From the NCBI GenBank assembly GCA_902785705.1, contig CACZZN010000005.1:1-64000 (forward strand): a DNA stretch of 64,000 nt, given 5' to 3'. The DNA comes from an uncultured Veillonellaceae bacterium. GTDB taxonomy: Bacteria; Bacillota; Negativicutes; Selenomonadales; Selenomonadaceae. Positions 9,193 to 18,274 of this stretch are shown here, piece by piece. Numbering within the stretch: the first letter of the stretch is position 1; each line of letters begins with the position of its first letter. The position numbers were made by a program, and so were the translations under genes. The notes under the pieces were generated by a model, which saw nothing but the letters and a program-made list of their open reading frames with translations, had not been told where the DNA came from and made no database searches.

Positions 9193-10551
9193 TTATCCGG
9201 ACACACGCTCGCCCTTCAATACCCAGGTCTGAGGCTGGGTGATGCGAATCCGGGCAAAATCCCCCGCCTTTTCATCCGTATGCGGGAACAGCACGATTTT
9301 ATTCGTGCGGGTACGTCCGGTATAGACCGACGGATCCGTTTTGCTCGGGCCTTCCACCATGATCTCGACGACGGAATCCTTCAACGCATGATTGATTTCC
9401 AGACTGACGGCATTCTGCACTTCCATCAAAGCCTGCAGACGCGCCCTCTTGAGCTCCTCATCCACCTGCTGCTCCATCTTTGCCGCAGGTGTGCCCGAAC
9501 GCTTGGAGTAAATAAAAGTATAGGCCGCATCGAAACGGATTTCCTTGAGAAAATCCAGAGTCTCCCTGAAATCAGTATCCGTTTCCCCGGGAAAACCTAC
9601 GATTAAATCGGTGGTAAGACTGACCTGCGGGATATTTTCACGAATCCTTCTCACCAGATCCCGATATGTTTCCACGGTGTAGACACGGTTCATGGCTTTT
9701 AAAATGCGGTTGGAGCCATATTGTACCGGCAAGTGGATATGCTCGCAAAGATGCTCTCCGCTTTTCATGACCGCAATGACCCGATCGCTGAGATCCTTGG
9801 GATGGGATGTCATGAAACGCACGCGCCGAATGCCTTTCACCTGATCGACGCGTGCCAGAAGCTCCGCAAAATCTGCCTGCCGATGATCTTTGCCATAGGA
9901 ATTGACATTCTGTCCAAGCAAAGTTATTTCTTTATAGCCCTGCTGCACAGCTTCTTCTACCTCGGACAGCACATCCTCCGGCCGTCGGCTGCGTTCACGG
10001 CCGCGCACATAGGGCACGATGCAATAGGAACAGAAATTGTTGCAGCCGTACATGATGGGAACCCATGCAGAAAAACCGCTGCCGCGGGCCACGGGAACGT
10101 CATCCGGCAGTTCTGTCTCCCCCAGCATCACATCTACCACGTGCTCCCGTGTGATTTCCAACTGCCGAACGATTTTCGTGAGCTCATGCACCTTATTCGT
10201 TCCCAACACAAAATCGATATGAGGCGCTCTTTTGATGAGAGCTTCCCCTTCTTTCTGCGCCATGCAGCCTGTGATGCCGAAAATCAGCTCGGGATTTCTG
10301 CGCTTCAGCTGCTTGATCTCGCCGATTTTCCCGTATACCTTATCCTCTGCAGTCTCACGGACGCAGCAGGTATTGATGAGAATCAGATCCGCGTCCTCCA
10401 TGCTGTCAATCCGCTCATAGCCGATGCTTTTCAGCTGGCCTTCCATGCGTTCAGCATCCGAAATATTCATCTGGCACCCATATACCAAAAGGCAGCAAGT
10501 CCTGCGCCTGCTGCAGCGGGTAGCTTCTGCCTGTTGTATCTCCTTCGGCAT
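9193..10551 (-). CDS. miaB: tRNA-2-methylthio-N6-dimethylallyladenosine synthase MiaB
   Basis: A radical-SAM methylthiotransferase that adds the 2-methylthio group to i6A37 of tRNAs reading codons starting with U. The N-terminal UPF0004 domain has the cysteines of YGCQMNISDAERM, NTCCVRE and GCMAQ. The radical-SAM cluster motif is YGCNNFCSYCIVPYVRGRERS, and a TRAM RNA-binding domain ends the 452-residue protein. The start at 10551 has AAGGA seven bases upstream; longer starts lack a site. It lies 16 bases before mutS and is probably the first gene of the mismatch-repair operon. Confidence 0.97.
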   Translation of the reverse strand: MPKEIQQAEATRCSRRRTCCLLVYGCQMNISDAERMEGQLKSIGYERIDSMEDADLILINTCCVRETAEDKVYGKIGEIKQLKRRNPELIFGITGCMAQKEGEALIKRAPHIDFVLGTNKVHELTKIVRQLEITREHVVDVMLGETELPDDVPVARGSGFSAWVPIMYGCNNFCSYCIVPYVRGRERSRRPEDVLSEVEEAVQQGYKEITLLGQNVNSYGKDHRQADFAELLARVDQVKGIRRVRFMTSHPKDLSDRVIAVMKSGEHLCEHIHLPVQYGSNRILKAMNRVYTVETYRDLVRRIRENIPQVSLTTDLIVGFPGETDTDFRETLDFLKEIRFDAAYTFIYSKRSGTPAAKMEQQVDEELKRARLQALMEVQNAVSLEINHALKDSVVEIMVEGPSKTDPSVYTGRTRTNKIVLFPHTDEKAGDFARIRITQPQTWVLKGERVSG

Positions 10552-10647
10552 TGCGTCATTCCTTCCACATACGTTTTTGAATTCAACCTTAACATCTAAT
10601 TTTATCAAAAGACACAGGGGCTGTCCATATGAATTTTTTGAAACAAA

Positions 10648-10676
10648 ATTCCTGCCGTGATGCTAACGGCAGGAAT
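10648..10676 (-). terminator. intrinsic terminator after the 91-residue gene
   Basis: On the minus strand an 11-base-pair stem (ATTCCTGCCGT paired with ACGGCAGGAAT, seven-base loop) is followed directly by TTTTGTTT. It lies 14 bases past the stop of the small gene and separates it from miaB. Confidence 0.85.
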
Positions 10677-10689
10677 CCTGTTTTTTCCA

Positions 10690-10965
10690 TCATTCCTTGA
10701 TGATATCGACAGATTTCATTTCCTTTGTGAGATCCTTCACGATATCGACGACCTCATCATAGGTGAACTTTGTGATATCTCCCGATTTGTCCGAATGTGG
10801 TCTCAAATTGTGAAGCAATTCCGTATCAATGATGATTCCATATGGCTTCTTGGCTGTCGGATCGTCCGCCCGATACACCGTAATACAGAATGAGTTGTCC
10901 GTATTTCTGAATTGTGCCTTCTTGGTCATCTTGTTGATGGTTTCAATTACCGCAGTCTTGTTCAT
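10690..10965 (-). CDS. conserved-looking small protein of unknown function
   Basis: A 91-residue soluble protein of mixed charge with no signal peptide or membrane segment. No motif was recognised. Its reality is supported by GGAGGAG six bases before the ATG at 10965 and by a strong terminator right after the stop. It appears to be a single-gene transcription unit between miaB and the nicotinamidase-like gene. Residues such as YRADDP and DTELLHNLRPH give no hint of function. Confidence 0.65.
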   Translation of the reverse strand: MNKTAVIETINKMTKKAQFRNTDNSFCITVYRADDPTAKKPYGIIIDTELLHNLRPHSDKSGDITKFTYDEVVDIVKDLTKEMKSVDIIKE

Positions 10966-11066
10966 GATGTTCTCCTCCCGTTCCAATCCTCATATCATCC
11001 TAGTTGTACATATTCGCCACAGAACAAGAAGTTCCTGCCTGTCATGAACGGTATTATGGAATTGTC

Positions 11067-11579
11067 CTAAACAATTTCGATATGGCACATCTTCATGGCG
11101 TCCAGCGCGTTGGCATGGCTCTCAGGCGTCACGCCCGCACAGCAGGAAGCGTCCACGCTGATCTTTTTTTCCGGGAAAAATGCCTTGATCAGCAGGGCAT
11201 TGGAAATCACGCAGATATCCGTGCAAAGGCCCACCAATTCGATTTCATCATATGCCTTGACATATTCGGGAAGCACCGTCGAGCCAAAGGTCGGCTTCTC
11301 GACAATGGTTCGTGCCATTGCTTTGAACGGCTGCAGAGCCGGTACGATTTCCCATCCTTTTTGCGGCTTGATGCAGTGCTTGACCGGAAGTTTCTTGCCC
11401 TCCTGCGTCTCCAGATAGTTTTCCGCATGCGTATCCATCGTAAAGATGAAATCCGCCTGCCCCTTCTCGGCGTCCAGCTTGCGGACCAAGCGCGGCAGCA
11501 TGTCCTGTGCTTCCTTCGTTCCAAGGCTTCCGTCCACGAAATCATTCTGCATGTCAACCACAACAATCACTTTGTTCAT
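11067..11579 (-). CDS. isochorismatase-family cysteine hydrolase, nicotinamidase-like
   Basis: The 170-residue protein has the isochorismatase/nicotinamidase fold signature: catalytic Asp in VVDMQNDFVDG near the N terminus, a metal-site-like TMDTHAENY, and the nucleophile region LVGLCTDICVISNA with catalytic Cys. Nicotinamidases hydrolyse nicotinamide to nicotinate for NAD salvage, and this is the closest fit. The canonical WPxHC is replaced by LPVKHC, so another amide substrate is possible. Several GTG/ATG codons in a row begin the frame; 11579 is chosen because it lies eight bases from AGGAG. It follows the PTS permease gene, overlapping or abutting its stop. Confidence 0.8.
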   Translation of the reverse strand: MNKVIVVVDMQNDFVDGSLGTKEAQDMLPRLVRKLDAEKGQADFIFTMDTHAENYLETQEGKKLPVKHCIKPQKGWEIVPALQPFKAMARTIVEKPTFGSTVLPEYVKAYDEIELVGLCTDICVISNALLIKAFFPEKKISVDASCCAGVTPESHANALDAMKMCHIEIV

Positions 11580-11584
11580 CATCA

Positions 11585-12940
11585 TCACTCCTGTTCTTCT
11601 TCTGGCGGATCATCAAAGCCCAGTACCCAGGTTGCAATAAATCCGGCGATATAGCTGACCAAAATTCCTAAAAGATAGATATACACATGGTCTGTGGTAG
11701 GCGCCAGCGGAAGACCGGAGATTCCCATGGCACGCGCCCCTACCATGAAACTCGCTTCCAGCGCTCCGCCAAAGGCTGCGCCGATGCAGGCCCCCAAAAA
11801 AGGACGCCCCAGGGGAAATGTGACGCCGTAGATGAGCGGCTCCCCTACTCCCATCATGCCAATGGGCAAAGCGGAAAGAACGGTTTTCTTCAAAAAGCGG
11901 TTTTTACTTTTAAAATACACGGCAATCGCAGCGCCGACCTGGCCTGCCCCCGCCATGGCGAGAATCGGCAGCAGGATGGTCACTCCGTATTGCTCCAGCA
12001 GGGACACATGGATCGGCGTAAATGCCTGATGAATGCCGAACATGACCATGGGCAGCCACACGCCTGCCAGCACGAAGCCGACTGCCGCGCCGCCGCCTTC
12101 GATTGCCGAAGTCGCGGCAGTGCCGATTGCCGTTGCGACCATCCCGCCTATGGGCTGGAACACAAAAATAGCCGCCATGCCCGAGATAAGCATGGTGAGC
12201 AGCGGTGTCAGGAACAGATCGAACATCTCGGGAATCCACCGATGCAGCCGTTTTTCGATGAAAACAGCCAAGGCCGCGATCAAGACCACGGAGATGATCC
12301 CGCCGCGCCCCGGAAGCAGATTGCTGCCATCCAGCACAATATCCTTCAGTCCGGGATGCGTGACGAACGCAGCCAGTGCGCCTCCCAAAATCGGCGTTCC
12401 GCCGAACACCTTGGCGGCTTGATAGCCCACAAAGAGGTTCATGCCCCAGAAGATGGAATTCCCCATGACAGCCAAAAGATTCCACATGGGAGCCTTTGCC
12501 AGGGACGGATCGATTTTTGCCGCTATGGCAAGAATTCCGGTCAGCAGACCGCAGGCGATAAAGGCGGGAATCAACGGCAGGAAAATACTGGAGATCTGCT
12601 TGAACATGCGCTTGATGGGCGTATCATTCCTTGCCCGTATCTCCTGATGAAGCTTCTCCCCATCCCCGATTCTCGGCTTTTGATTCTTTGCACGCGCCAT
12701 AATCTCCTTGAACGCATCGGCAACTTTATTGACACGGGAAGGTCCGAAAATGATTTGGAGCTCATTTTCCATGCAGTTGACCCCCAATACGCCATCCACC
12801 TTCTTGATGGCCGCTAACTCTGCCGTTCCCATATCATGCAGCGTCAACCGCAGCCGTGTCATGCAGTTTGAAACGTTTGCTATGTTTTCCCTGCCGCCGA
12901 CCAGCCCATAAATTTCCCCTGCTATCTTCCTATCATCCAT
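11585..12940 (-). CDS. PTS sugar permease, IIBC component (MurNAc/sucrose subfamily)
   Basis: A 451-residue membrane component of a phosphotransferase system. Residues 1-80 are a IIB domain with the phosphorylated Cys in NVSNCMTRLRL; residues about 105-440 form the IIC channel with some ten hydrophobic segments and the FGIHQAFTPIH and GVGEPLIYG motifs. There is no IIA domain, as in MurP (N-acetylmuramate) and some sucrose or trehalose permeases, so a separate IIA must supply phosphate. No MurQ etherase or sugar hydrolase lies nearby, so the sugar is not fixed. GGAGG lies seven bases before the ATG. Confidence 0.9.
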   Translation of the reverse strand: MDDRKIAGEIYGLVGGRENIANVSNCMTRLRLTLHDMGTAELAAIKKVDGVLGVNCMENELQIIFGPSRVNKVADAFKEIMARAKNQKPRIGDGEKLHQEIRARNDTPIKRMFKQISSIFLPLIPAFIACGLLTGILAIAAKIDPSLAKAPMWNLLAVMGNSIFWGMNLFVGYQAAKVFGGTPILGGALAAFVTHPGLKDIVLDGSNLLPGRGGIISVVLIAALAVFIEKRLHRWIPEMFDLFLTPLLTMLISGMAAIFVFQPIGGMVATAIGTAATSAIEGGGAAVGFVLAGVWLPMVMFGIHQAFTPIHVSLLEQYGVTILLPILAMAGAGQVGAAIAVYFKSKNRFLKKTVLSALPIGMMGVGEPLIYGVTFPLGRPFLGACIGAAFGGALEASFMVGARAMGISGLPLAPTTDHVYIYLLGILVSYIAGFIATWVLGFDDPPEEEQE

Positions 12941-12971
12941 AAAATACCTCCGTTTCTCATAGTGGCATAGG

Positions 12972-15383
12972 TCACATCATCGTAATCGGGTCGATATCGA
13001 TTGCCACATCCGTGCGAAGGTGCATCCCTGCTTCACGCAGGAATGTCTGTACCTCCGTAAGTTTCGCTGTTTTGATCAGCACCACAAAGCGGTAAATACC
13101 GCGAAAATTGGAAACAACAGCAGGTGACGGACCGATGATTTGATGATCGTTTGTCCCCGTGAATCGTTGGCGGAACTGCTCCACCAGCTCGACTCCTTTC
13201 TGTCGGGCACCGTTTTCGTCCTCATGCTGGAACAAAAGCTTCACCAAGCGGCTGAAAGGCGGGTAGAACAATTCTTTCCGCAGGAGAATTTCCTGTGAAA
13301 AAAAGCCTTCATAATCCTGTCGGATTCCGCAGGAAAGCGCATAATGCTCCGGGCAATAAGCCTGCACGATCACATGTCCCGGCACGGTACCGCGCCCACC
13401 GCGCCCTGCCGTTTGTGTGATGAGCATGAAGCAGCGCTCCGCTGCGCGAAAGTCCGGCATGTGGAGTCCGGAATCCGCACTGATGATGCCAACCGCTGTC
13501 ACATTCGGAACATCATGCCCCTTGGCGACCATTTGCGTACCCATGAGGATATCATATTCCCCATGCCGGAACTTGCTCAGGATTTCATCATGCGCGAGCT
13601 TTCTGGCGGTCGTATCGCGATCCATGCGGATGATGCGCGCAGTTGGCACGGATTCCCGCAGTTCCTGTTCCAGTTTTTCCGTACCGGAACCAAAGTATTT
13701 GATATAATGGCTGGAACATTTCGGACAGACCGAGGGAACCTCCTCCTGCACGTCACAATGGTGACAGACCAGCTTTCCGTTCCTGTGATAGACCAGCGGA
13801 AGCCCGCAGAAACGGCATTTCAACGCCTCGCCGCAGGAACGGCACATGACAAAGGTGGAATAACCGCGGCGGTTCAGCATGATGATCATCTGCTGCTTTT
13901 TCGCGATGGTCTTTTCAATGAGCTCCTTCAAGGCACGGGAAAGGATATGACGATTTCCCATGCGGAGTTCCTGCCGCATATCGACGCAGCGCACTTCCGG
14001 CAAGGGACGATTGCCGATGCGGTGCGGCATGGAAAGCAGCTCCAGTTCGCCCCGCTTTGCGCGATAGTAGCTTTCCATGGAAGGAGTCGCGCTGCCCAGC
14101 AGCAGAACCGCTCCATGAAGTTCCGCGAGTTTCTCGGCGACCACCCGTGCATGATAACGGGGCGATTCATCCTGCTTATAGGACATATCCTGTTCCTCGT
14201 CCAAAATGATGAGGCCCAGATGATCCGCAGGCGTGAAGAGAGCGGAACGCGCACCGATGATGATGCCGGCCTCTGCGCGGCGTATGCGCACGATGGCATC
14301 ATTGCGTTCGGAAAGGGAAAGTTGACTGTGCATGACGATGATATCGGTCGGAAAATAGGCTTTGAAGGCATGTACCAGCTGTCCGGTCAGCGCGATTTCC
14401 GGCACCAGTACCATGACAATCCTCCGCTTCTCCCTTGCTCTTTCTGCAGCCTTGATATAAACCAGTGTTTTCCCGCTTCCCGTGACGCCATGCAGCAGGA
14501 ATTTTCTCTGTTGCTGTGTATCAAGGGCAGGCAGCAGGACAGCCAAAACATTCCGCTGTTCCTCTGTCGGCTTCATAGAGCTGTGCTCTGCCCTCAAGTC
14601 CCGGTAGCTGTCGCGCAGGATGCGCCGCTGGCGCAGCTCGATCAGCCCCGTTTCTTCCACCGCACGCAGAACCGAATGGGATATGCCCTGTTCCTTTAAT
14701 GCTGTGACAGATTGTGCGCCCTGTTGCTGCAATAGTTCCAGCAGATTTTTCTGTGCTTTTTTCCTCCGGAATGCGGCCCATGTCTCATCTGTCAGTGGCT
14801 GCAGCAGGACGGCATATGTTTCATAGCGGATACGCTCTCGCTTTTCCGCATCGTATTCCCGTACCAGCACATGGTATTTCAGCATCCGTTCCAGCAGAGC
14901 ATCCAACTGCTCTGCCAGCTCGAGAAAGGCTTTTTTCAAATCCATGCTGCGCTTTGGACCTTCACGCAGCAAATGATGATAAATTCTTTCACATTGCTTC
15001 ATCTGCAGGATGGCATGGCCTGCCTGAGTTTCATCCGCCATATAGCGCAGCGTGATCTTCAGCCCGCTTTTTCCGGGCATAAACAGCCGCATGGTCTCCG
15101 CAAGGGAACACAGATAGAATTCCGACATCCATCTTGCGGCCTCGATCATTTTTGGCGTGAACCATGCTTCCTCATCCACGGTGGAAAGGATATCCTTCAG
15201 GGCAATGGCACTGCTTTCCTGCTCCTTGACGGCAAGCACGAATCCTTCCACTTTTCGTCCGCCGAATGGCACAAAAACCCGCCAACCGGCTCCGATATGG
15301 GAAAGCTCCTCCGGCACATGGTAGGTATACGCCTGAGCAATGCTCTTGACGGGCAGGTTCACGAATACCTCTGCTGTCAGCAA
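12972..15383 (-). CDS. priA: primosomal replication-restart helicase PriA
   Basis: About 803 residues. The N-terminal DNA-binding domain starts AEVFVNLPVKSIAQAYTYHVP, followed by the helicase core with Walker A GVTGSGKT near residue 298 and DEAH-box-like LDEEQDMSYKQ near 393. Most PriA proteins have DEEH there, so the Gln is notable. Eight zinc-binding cysteines occur in CRSCGEALKCRFC and the following CHHC and CPKC. PriA reloads the replisome at stalled forks. No ATG or GTG fits the start: TTG at 15383 or CTG at 15380 follows AGGAG within two or five bases, so initiation appears weak. The gene is 14 bases after the thioesterase stop. Confidence 0.95.
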   Translation of the reverse strand: MLTAEVFVNLPVKSIAQAYTYHVPEELSHIGAGWRVFVPFGGRKVEGFVLAVKEQESSAIALKDILSTVDEEAWFTPKMIEAARWMSEFYLCSLAETMRLFMPGKSGLKITLRYMADETQAGHAILQMKQCERIYHHLLREGPKRSMDLKKAFLELAEQLDALLERMLKYHVLVREYDAEKRERIRYETYAVLLQPLTDETWAAFRRKKAQKNLLELLQQQGAQSVTALKEQGISHSVLRAVEETGLIELRQRRILRDSYRDLRAEHSSMKPTEEQRNVLAVLLPALDTQQQRKFLLHGVTGSGKTLVYIKAAERAREKRRIVMVLVPEIALTGQLVHAFKAYFPTDIIVMHSQLSLSERNDAIVRIRRAEAGIIIGARSALFTPADHLGLIILDEEQDMSYKQDESPRYHARVVAEKLAELHGAVLLLGSATPSMESYYRAKRGELELLSMPHRIGNRPLPEVRCVDMRQELRMGNRHILSRALKELIEKTIAKKQQMIIMLNRRGYSTFVMCRSCGEALKCRFCGLPLVYHRNGKLVCHHCDVQEEVPSVCPKCSSHYIKYFGSGTEKLEQELRESVPTARIIRMDRDTTARKLAHDEILSKFRHGEYDILMGTQMVAKGHDVPNVTAVGIISADSGLHMPDFRAAERCFMLITQTAGRGGRGTVPGHVIVQAYCPEHYALSCGIRQDYEGFFSQEILLRKELFYPPFSRLVKLLFQHEDENGARQKGVELVEQFRQRFTGTNDHQIIGPSPAVVSNFRGIYRFVVLIKTAKLTEVQTFLREAGMHLRTDVAIDIDPITMM

Positions 15384-15397
15384 AACTCCTGCACCAC

Positions 15398-15832
15398 CTA
15401 TTCCGTATCGTCCTCGATGAATTTGCCGAGTACATAGAACATGGCATGCGCCTTGGCAAATAGCTTGCCTTCCTCGCTCAGGATCTCGCATTCGCAGGTC
15501 ATGGTATGTCTGCCGTCATGGAGAACCTGCGCCGTTGCAACGATGCGCTGTGTCATTGGCACCGCATGCATGAAATCCATACTGAGATTCATGGTGACCA
15601 CTTTTTTGTTGAGCTCCAGGCATGCAGCGCCCATGACGGTATCTGCCATCGCCATGAGCACGCCGCCGTGCGCAATGCCATAGAGGTTCGTATGCATCTC
15701 ATCAATCGGAAGCGCAAATCGGACCGTCCCGTCCTCCTGCGGCAGCACCTCAAAATTCATGCACCTTATAAACGGATGGCTGTGATAAAACCGGATGAGC
15801 CTCTGCTGCTGCTCCGTCAATGCCTTCTCCAT
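15398..15832 (-). CDS. PaaI/YdiI-type hotdog thioesterase
   Basis: A 144-residue single-domain hotdog-fold acyl-CoA thioesterase. The typical segment NLYGIAHGGVLMAMADTVMG near residue 55 holds the helix and active-site loop of the family, followed by the beta strand VVTMNLSMDFM. Enzymes of this group hydrolyse aromatic or medium-chain acyl-CoA; the substrate cannot be read from the sequence. GAGGGG lies eight bases before the ATG at 15832. It heads the run thioesterase-priA-PTS-hydrolase. Confidence 0.88.
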   Translation of the reverse strand: MEKALTEQQQRLIRFYHSHPFIRCMNFEVLPQEDGTVRFALPIDEMHTNLYGIAHGGVLMAMADTVMGAACLELNKKVVTMNLSMDFMHAVPMTQRIVATAQVLHDGRHTMTCECEILSEEGKLFAKAHAMFYVLGKFIEDDTE

Positions 15833-15864
15833 CTGCAACACCCCTCGCTTGGAAAACTATGACT

Positions 15865-15873
15865 ATCATACCA
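15865..15873 (-). promoter_or_regulatory. possible extended -10 promoter of the thioesterase operon
   Basis: The minus strand reads TGGTATGAT, an extended -10 element, 33 bases upstream of the thioesterase ATG. No good -35 box is seen at 16-18 bases. This is a weak call. Confidence 0.3.
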
Positions 15874-15976
15874 CAAATCTGGACAAGGTGCACGAATTGA
15901 AGAAAATAACGCAGGAACTGTCAAATTCAGACAAGCAAAATGCAGTGATGAATTGCGCATACCTGCGTTCGCTGCC

Positions 15977-16519
15977 CTAAAACTCAATGCCTTTCTGCGC
16001 CTTGATGCCGTGTTGGTAGGGATGCTTGATGAGCTTCATCTCCGTCACGAGATCCGCGTGTTCAATCAAGGACGGCTTCGCATCCCGTCCTGTGAGCACC
16101 AGATGGAGCATTGGCGGCTTTCGCTCGACCAGCGCAAGCAAGGTTTCTTCCGAAATCAACCCAAAGCTGACAGCATAATTGATCTCGTCCAAAATCAAGA
16201 GATCCCAATCCCCGCTCTCCATCTCCGCTTCCGCCTCAGAAACTGCCTGTCTCGCCGCCTCCTGATGCTCCGCACTCGTCCGCTCTCCCCGCTTCGTAAA
16301 GCCGAGCCCCATTTGCCGCACCTCGATACGCCCATCCGAAAGCCGCCCCAATGCATCCATCGCCGCAAGCTCTCCGTAATTCCAGCCGCCCTTGATGAAC
16401 TGCAGGATCAGGACACGCAATCCGTCTCCCCAAGCCCGCAGAGCCAGCCCCAGTGCCGCTGTCGTCTTCCCCTTTCCGTCCCCCGTGTGGACAATGATCA
16501 AACCTTTCTTTTCTTCCAA
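15977..16519 (-). CDS. cobO: corrinoid adenosyltransferase, CobO/BtuR/CobA type
   Basis: A 180-residue P-loop enzyme that transfers the adenosyl group of ATP to cob(I)alamin or cob(I)yrinate diamide. Family marks are the P-loop VHTGDGKGKTTAALGLALRA at the N terminus, ILQFIKGGWNYGEL, and the strand LLILDEINYAVSFGLI. The start is a TTG at 16519, six bases after AAGGGGG. The gene is divergent from the SGNH hydrolase and not in an operon here. With cobI at 27.3 kb and an ABC importer beside it, it points to a corrinoid-using cell. Confidence 0.95.
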   Translation of the reverse strand: MEEKKGLIIVHTGDGKGKTTAALGLALRAWGDGLRVLILQFIKGGWNYGELAAMDALGRLSDGRIEVRQMGLGFTKRGERTSAEHQEAARQAVSEAEAEMESGDWDLLILDEINYAVSFGLISEETLLALVERKPPMLHLVLTGRDAKPSLIEHADLVTEMKLIKHPYQHGIKAQKGIEF

Positions 16520-16551
16520 ACCCAGCCCCCCTTACGCAACATCTCTTTTTA

Positions 16552-16560
16552 TGCTATAAT
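16552..16560 (+). promoter_or_regulatory. extended -10 promoter of the SGNH hydrolase gene
   Basis: TGCTATAAT, a perfect -10 hexamer with the upstream TG, lies 47 bases before the ATG. A -35 box is not obvious. It sits in the 88-base gap between two divergent genes. Confidence 0.45.
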
Positions 16561-16607
16561 AAAAAATTATACGCCATTTCGGCGCAAAACCAATTTTTGA
16601 GGCTTTT

Positions 16608-18224
16608 ATGAAAAAATTTTTTCTCTTCACAGGCATTATCTTCGCCTTTACCATGCTCTGCATCTTCATGCTAGAAAAAACGGATCCCATGGGGCTTTCC
16701 CATAAAAAGCTTGAACCAACCTTTGAAGAAACAGACGGCACCATGATACTCTCATGGAAGCGGCTTCCCTATCCCTGCTTTTATCGGATCGAGACTTATT
16801 CGCACACCACCGGACTGGTAAAAGGCGAGCCGGAATACCACCTCTTTGCCAGTGAATTCACCATGGATGCCAGCTATCGGATCCCGCGCACGGCCATCCC
16901 GATGTACTACCGCGTATCGGCATACGGCATGTTCGGAAGGCTCACCGGCCCGTCCGCCCCCATTGCCAATCCCAATTATCCGGATCCTCCCGTTCCCATT
17001 GCCATCTATCATTATACAGATGCGAATCCGGCGAGCCTCATGCCCTTCTTGGTGTGGCACAAAGTTCCGACTGCCGTATGCTATGAGGTGGAACTGCTGT
17101 CTGGCCCCCCCGATGCCGAGGGTGGGACCGCGCTCTCCAAGAAAAATCACTTGGAAAGCACACGTGCAATCTTTACCAATGGCTGGCAGGCAGACCTCCG
17201 TTCCTATCAGAAGCAGACTGCCATCTATTGGCGAGTCCGCGCTCTTGGGCTCCATCATGAGCCGATCGGCGAGTTTTCTCAGGCGGAGCGGATTGTGATC
17301 CAGCCCGACCTGCCAATGCCCGATGCTCCCTTGATCAACAATTTCGACCAAATGCCAAATTTCCGGCAGCCGATTTACCCTGTCTACGAATGGATTCCCA
17401 TCCACGACATGACCAAATATGAAGTGGAACTGATGATCCATCCCCCGAAGCATCCCAACGACACTTTACCGGATCCGGAACGCGTATGGCATATGGTCAC
17501 CAGCGACGTAGCCAGCTGCTACGATGAATACGCGCGTCCCTATGCAGGCGACTATTACTGGCGTGTCCGTGCTGTCGATAAGGATGAGCATACCATCGGA
17601 CACTATTCCGATGCGGAGCATTTCGTCATGCCTACTCTTCCTGCCCGCGTGGATGTGGTGCTTTTCGGAGACAGCATTGCGCACGGCGGAGGAGCGCTTT
17701 CCTATTCTCCCGCCTCGCTGGAATATGATATTACGACGTATCTTGATTTCCCGGTATGGAACCTTGGCCGCAGCGGAGATACTGCCCGTATGACGCTGGA
17801 ACGCTTCGACACAGATGTGCTGCCGCTGCACCCCAAGAACCTTCTCATCCTGACAGGCTCCAACAGCCTGCGGAGCGCGGCCATTTCCGCAGAAGATGTT
17901 ATCGAGGATCTGGCGGAAATCGAACGGAAATGCGAAAAAAATGACATTCGCCCGATTTTCCTTACGCTGATGCCCATCAATCCCGCAAATATCTACTTTG
18001 CTTTCCACACGGACACCGATCCCGCATGGAAGGAAAAGCTGGAGGACATCAATGATTTTTTGAGAAAACGTCCCTATCATATCGATTTGGAACCATATTT
18101 CTACGATCCCACCCATACCGTCCTGGACTACCATCTCGCCGTTGACGGGCTTCACCCGGATCTGAAGGGGAAGATGCTCATCGCGGAAATCATAAACGCA
18201 TACAAGAATCTGCTCCGCGAATGA
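16608..18224 (+). CDS. membrane-anchored SGNH/GDSL hydrolase with fibronectin-III-like repeats
   Basis: The 538-residue protein starts with a short basic end and one hydrophobic segment (residues 3-22), acting as signal anchor. Three repeats of an FN3-like type follow at about 48-120, 140-225 and 255-335; each opens with a Trp-Pro-containing strand and closes with a Y(Y/W)RV strand. The C-terminal 200 residues are an SGNH esterase: block I LFGDSIAHGG with the catalytic Ser, block II Gly in NLGRSGDT, block III Asn in LTGSNSLRS, block V DGLHPD with Asp and His. Such enzymes remove acetyl or other acyl groups from envelope or extracellular glycans; the substrate is unknown. GAGG lies five bases before ATG. 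It is a rare plus-strand gene here. Confidence 0.85.
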   Translation: MKKFFLFTGIIFAFTMLCIFMLEKTDPMGLSHKKLEPTFEETDGTMILSWKRLPYPCFYRIETYSHTTGLVKGEPEYHLFASEFTMDASYRIPRTAIPMYYRVSAYGMFGRLTGPSAPIANPNYPDPPVPIAIYHYTDANPASLMPFLVWHKVPTAVCYEVELLSGPPDAEGGTALSKKNHLESTRAIFTNGWQADLRSYQKQTAIYWRVRALGLHHEPIGEFSQAERIVIQPDLPMPDAPLINNFDQMPNFRQPIYPVYEWIPIHDMTKYEVELMIHPPKHPNDTLPDPERVWHMVTSDVASCYDEYARPYAGDYYWRVRAVDKDEHTIGHYSDAEHFVMPTLPARVDVVLFGDSIAHGGGALSYSPASLEYDITTYLDFPVWNLGRSGDTARMTLERFDTDVLPLHPKNLLILTGSNSLRSAAISAEDVIEDLAEIERKCEKNDIRPIFLTLMPINPANIYFAFHTDTDPAWKEKLEDINDFLRKRPYHIDLEPYFYDPTHTVLDYHLAVDGLHPDLKGKMLIAEIINAYKNLLRE

Positions 18225-18237
18225 ATCGCGGCGAAAA

Positions 18238-18272
18238 ACAACCGGCAGCCTGTTCAGCAAACTGCCGGTTGT
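18238..18272. terminator. bidirectional intrinsic terminator between convergent genes
   Basis: A perfect 11-base-pair stem, ACAACCGGCAG paired with CTGCCGGTTGT, with a 13-base loop. It is followed by a T-run on the plus strand and by TTTTT on the minus strand, so it can end both the SGNH hydrolase and the histidine kinase transcripts. Confidence 0.9.
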
Positions 18273-18274
18273 CT

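Noticed and set aside
11687..12817. Plus-strand frame of about 376 codons opposite the PTS permease
   Set aside because: Antisense shadow of the hydrophobic permease; composition (His/Arg/Gln-rich) is typical of such shadows.
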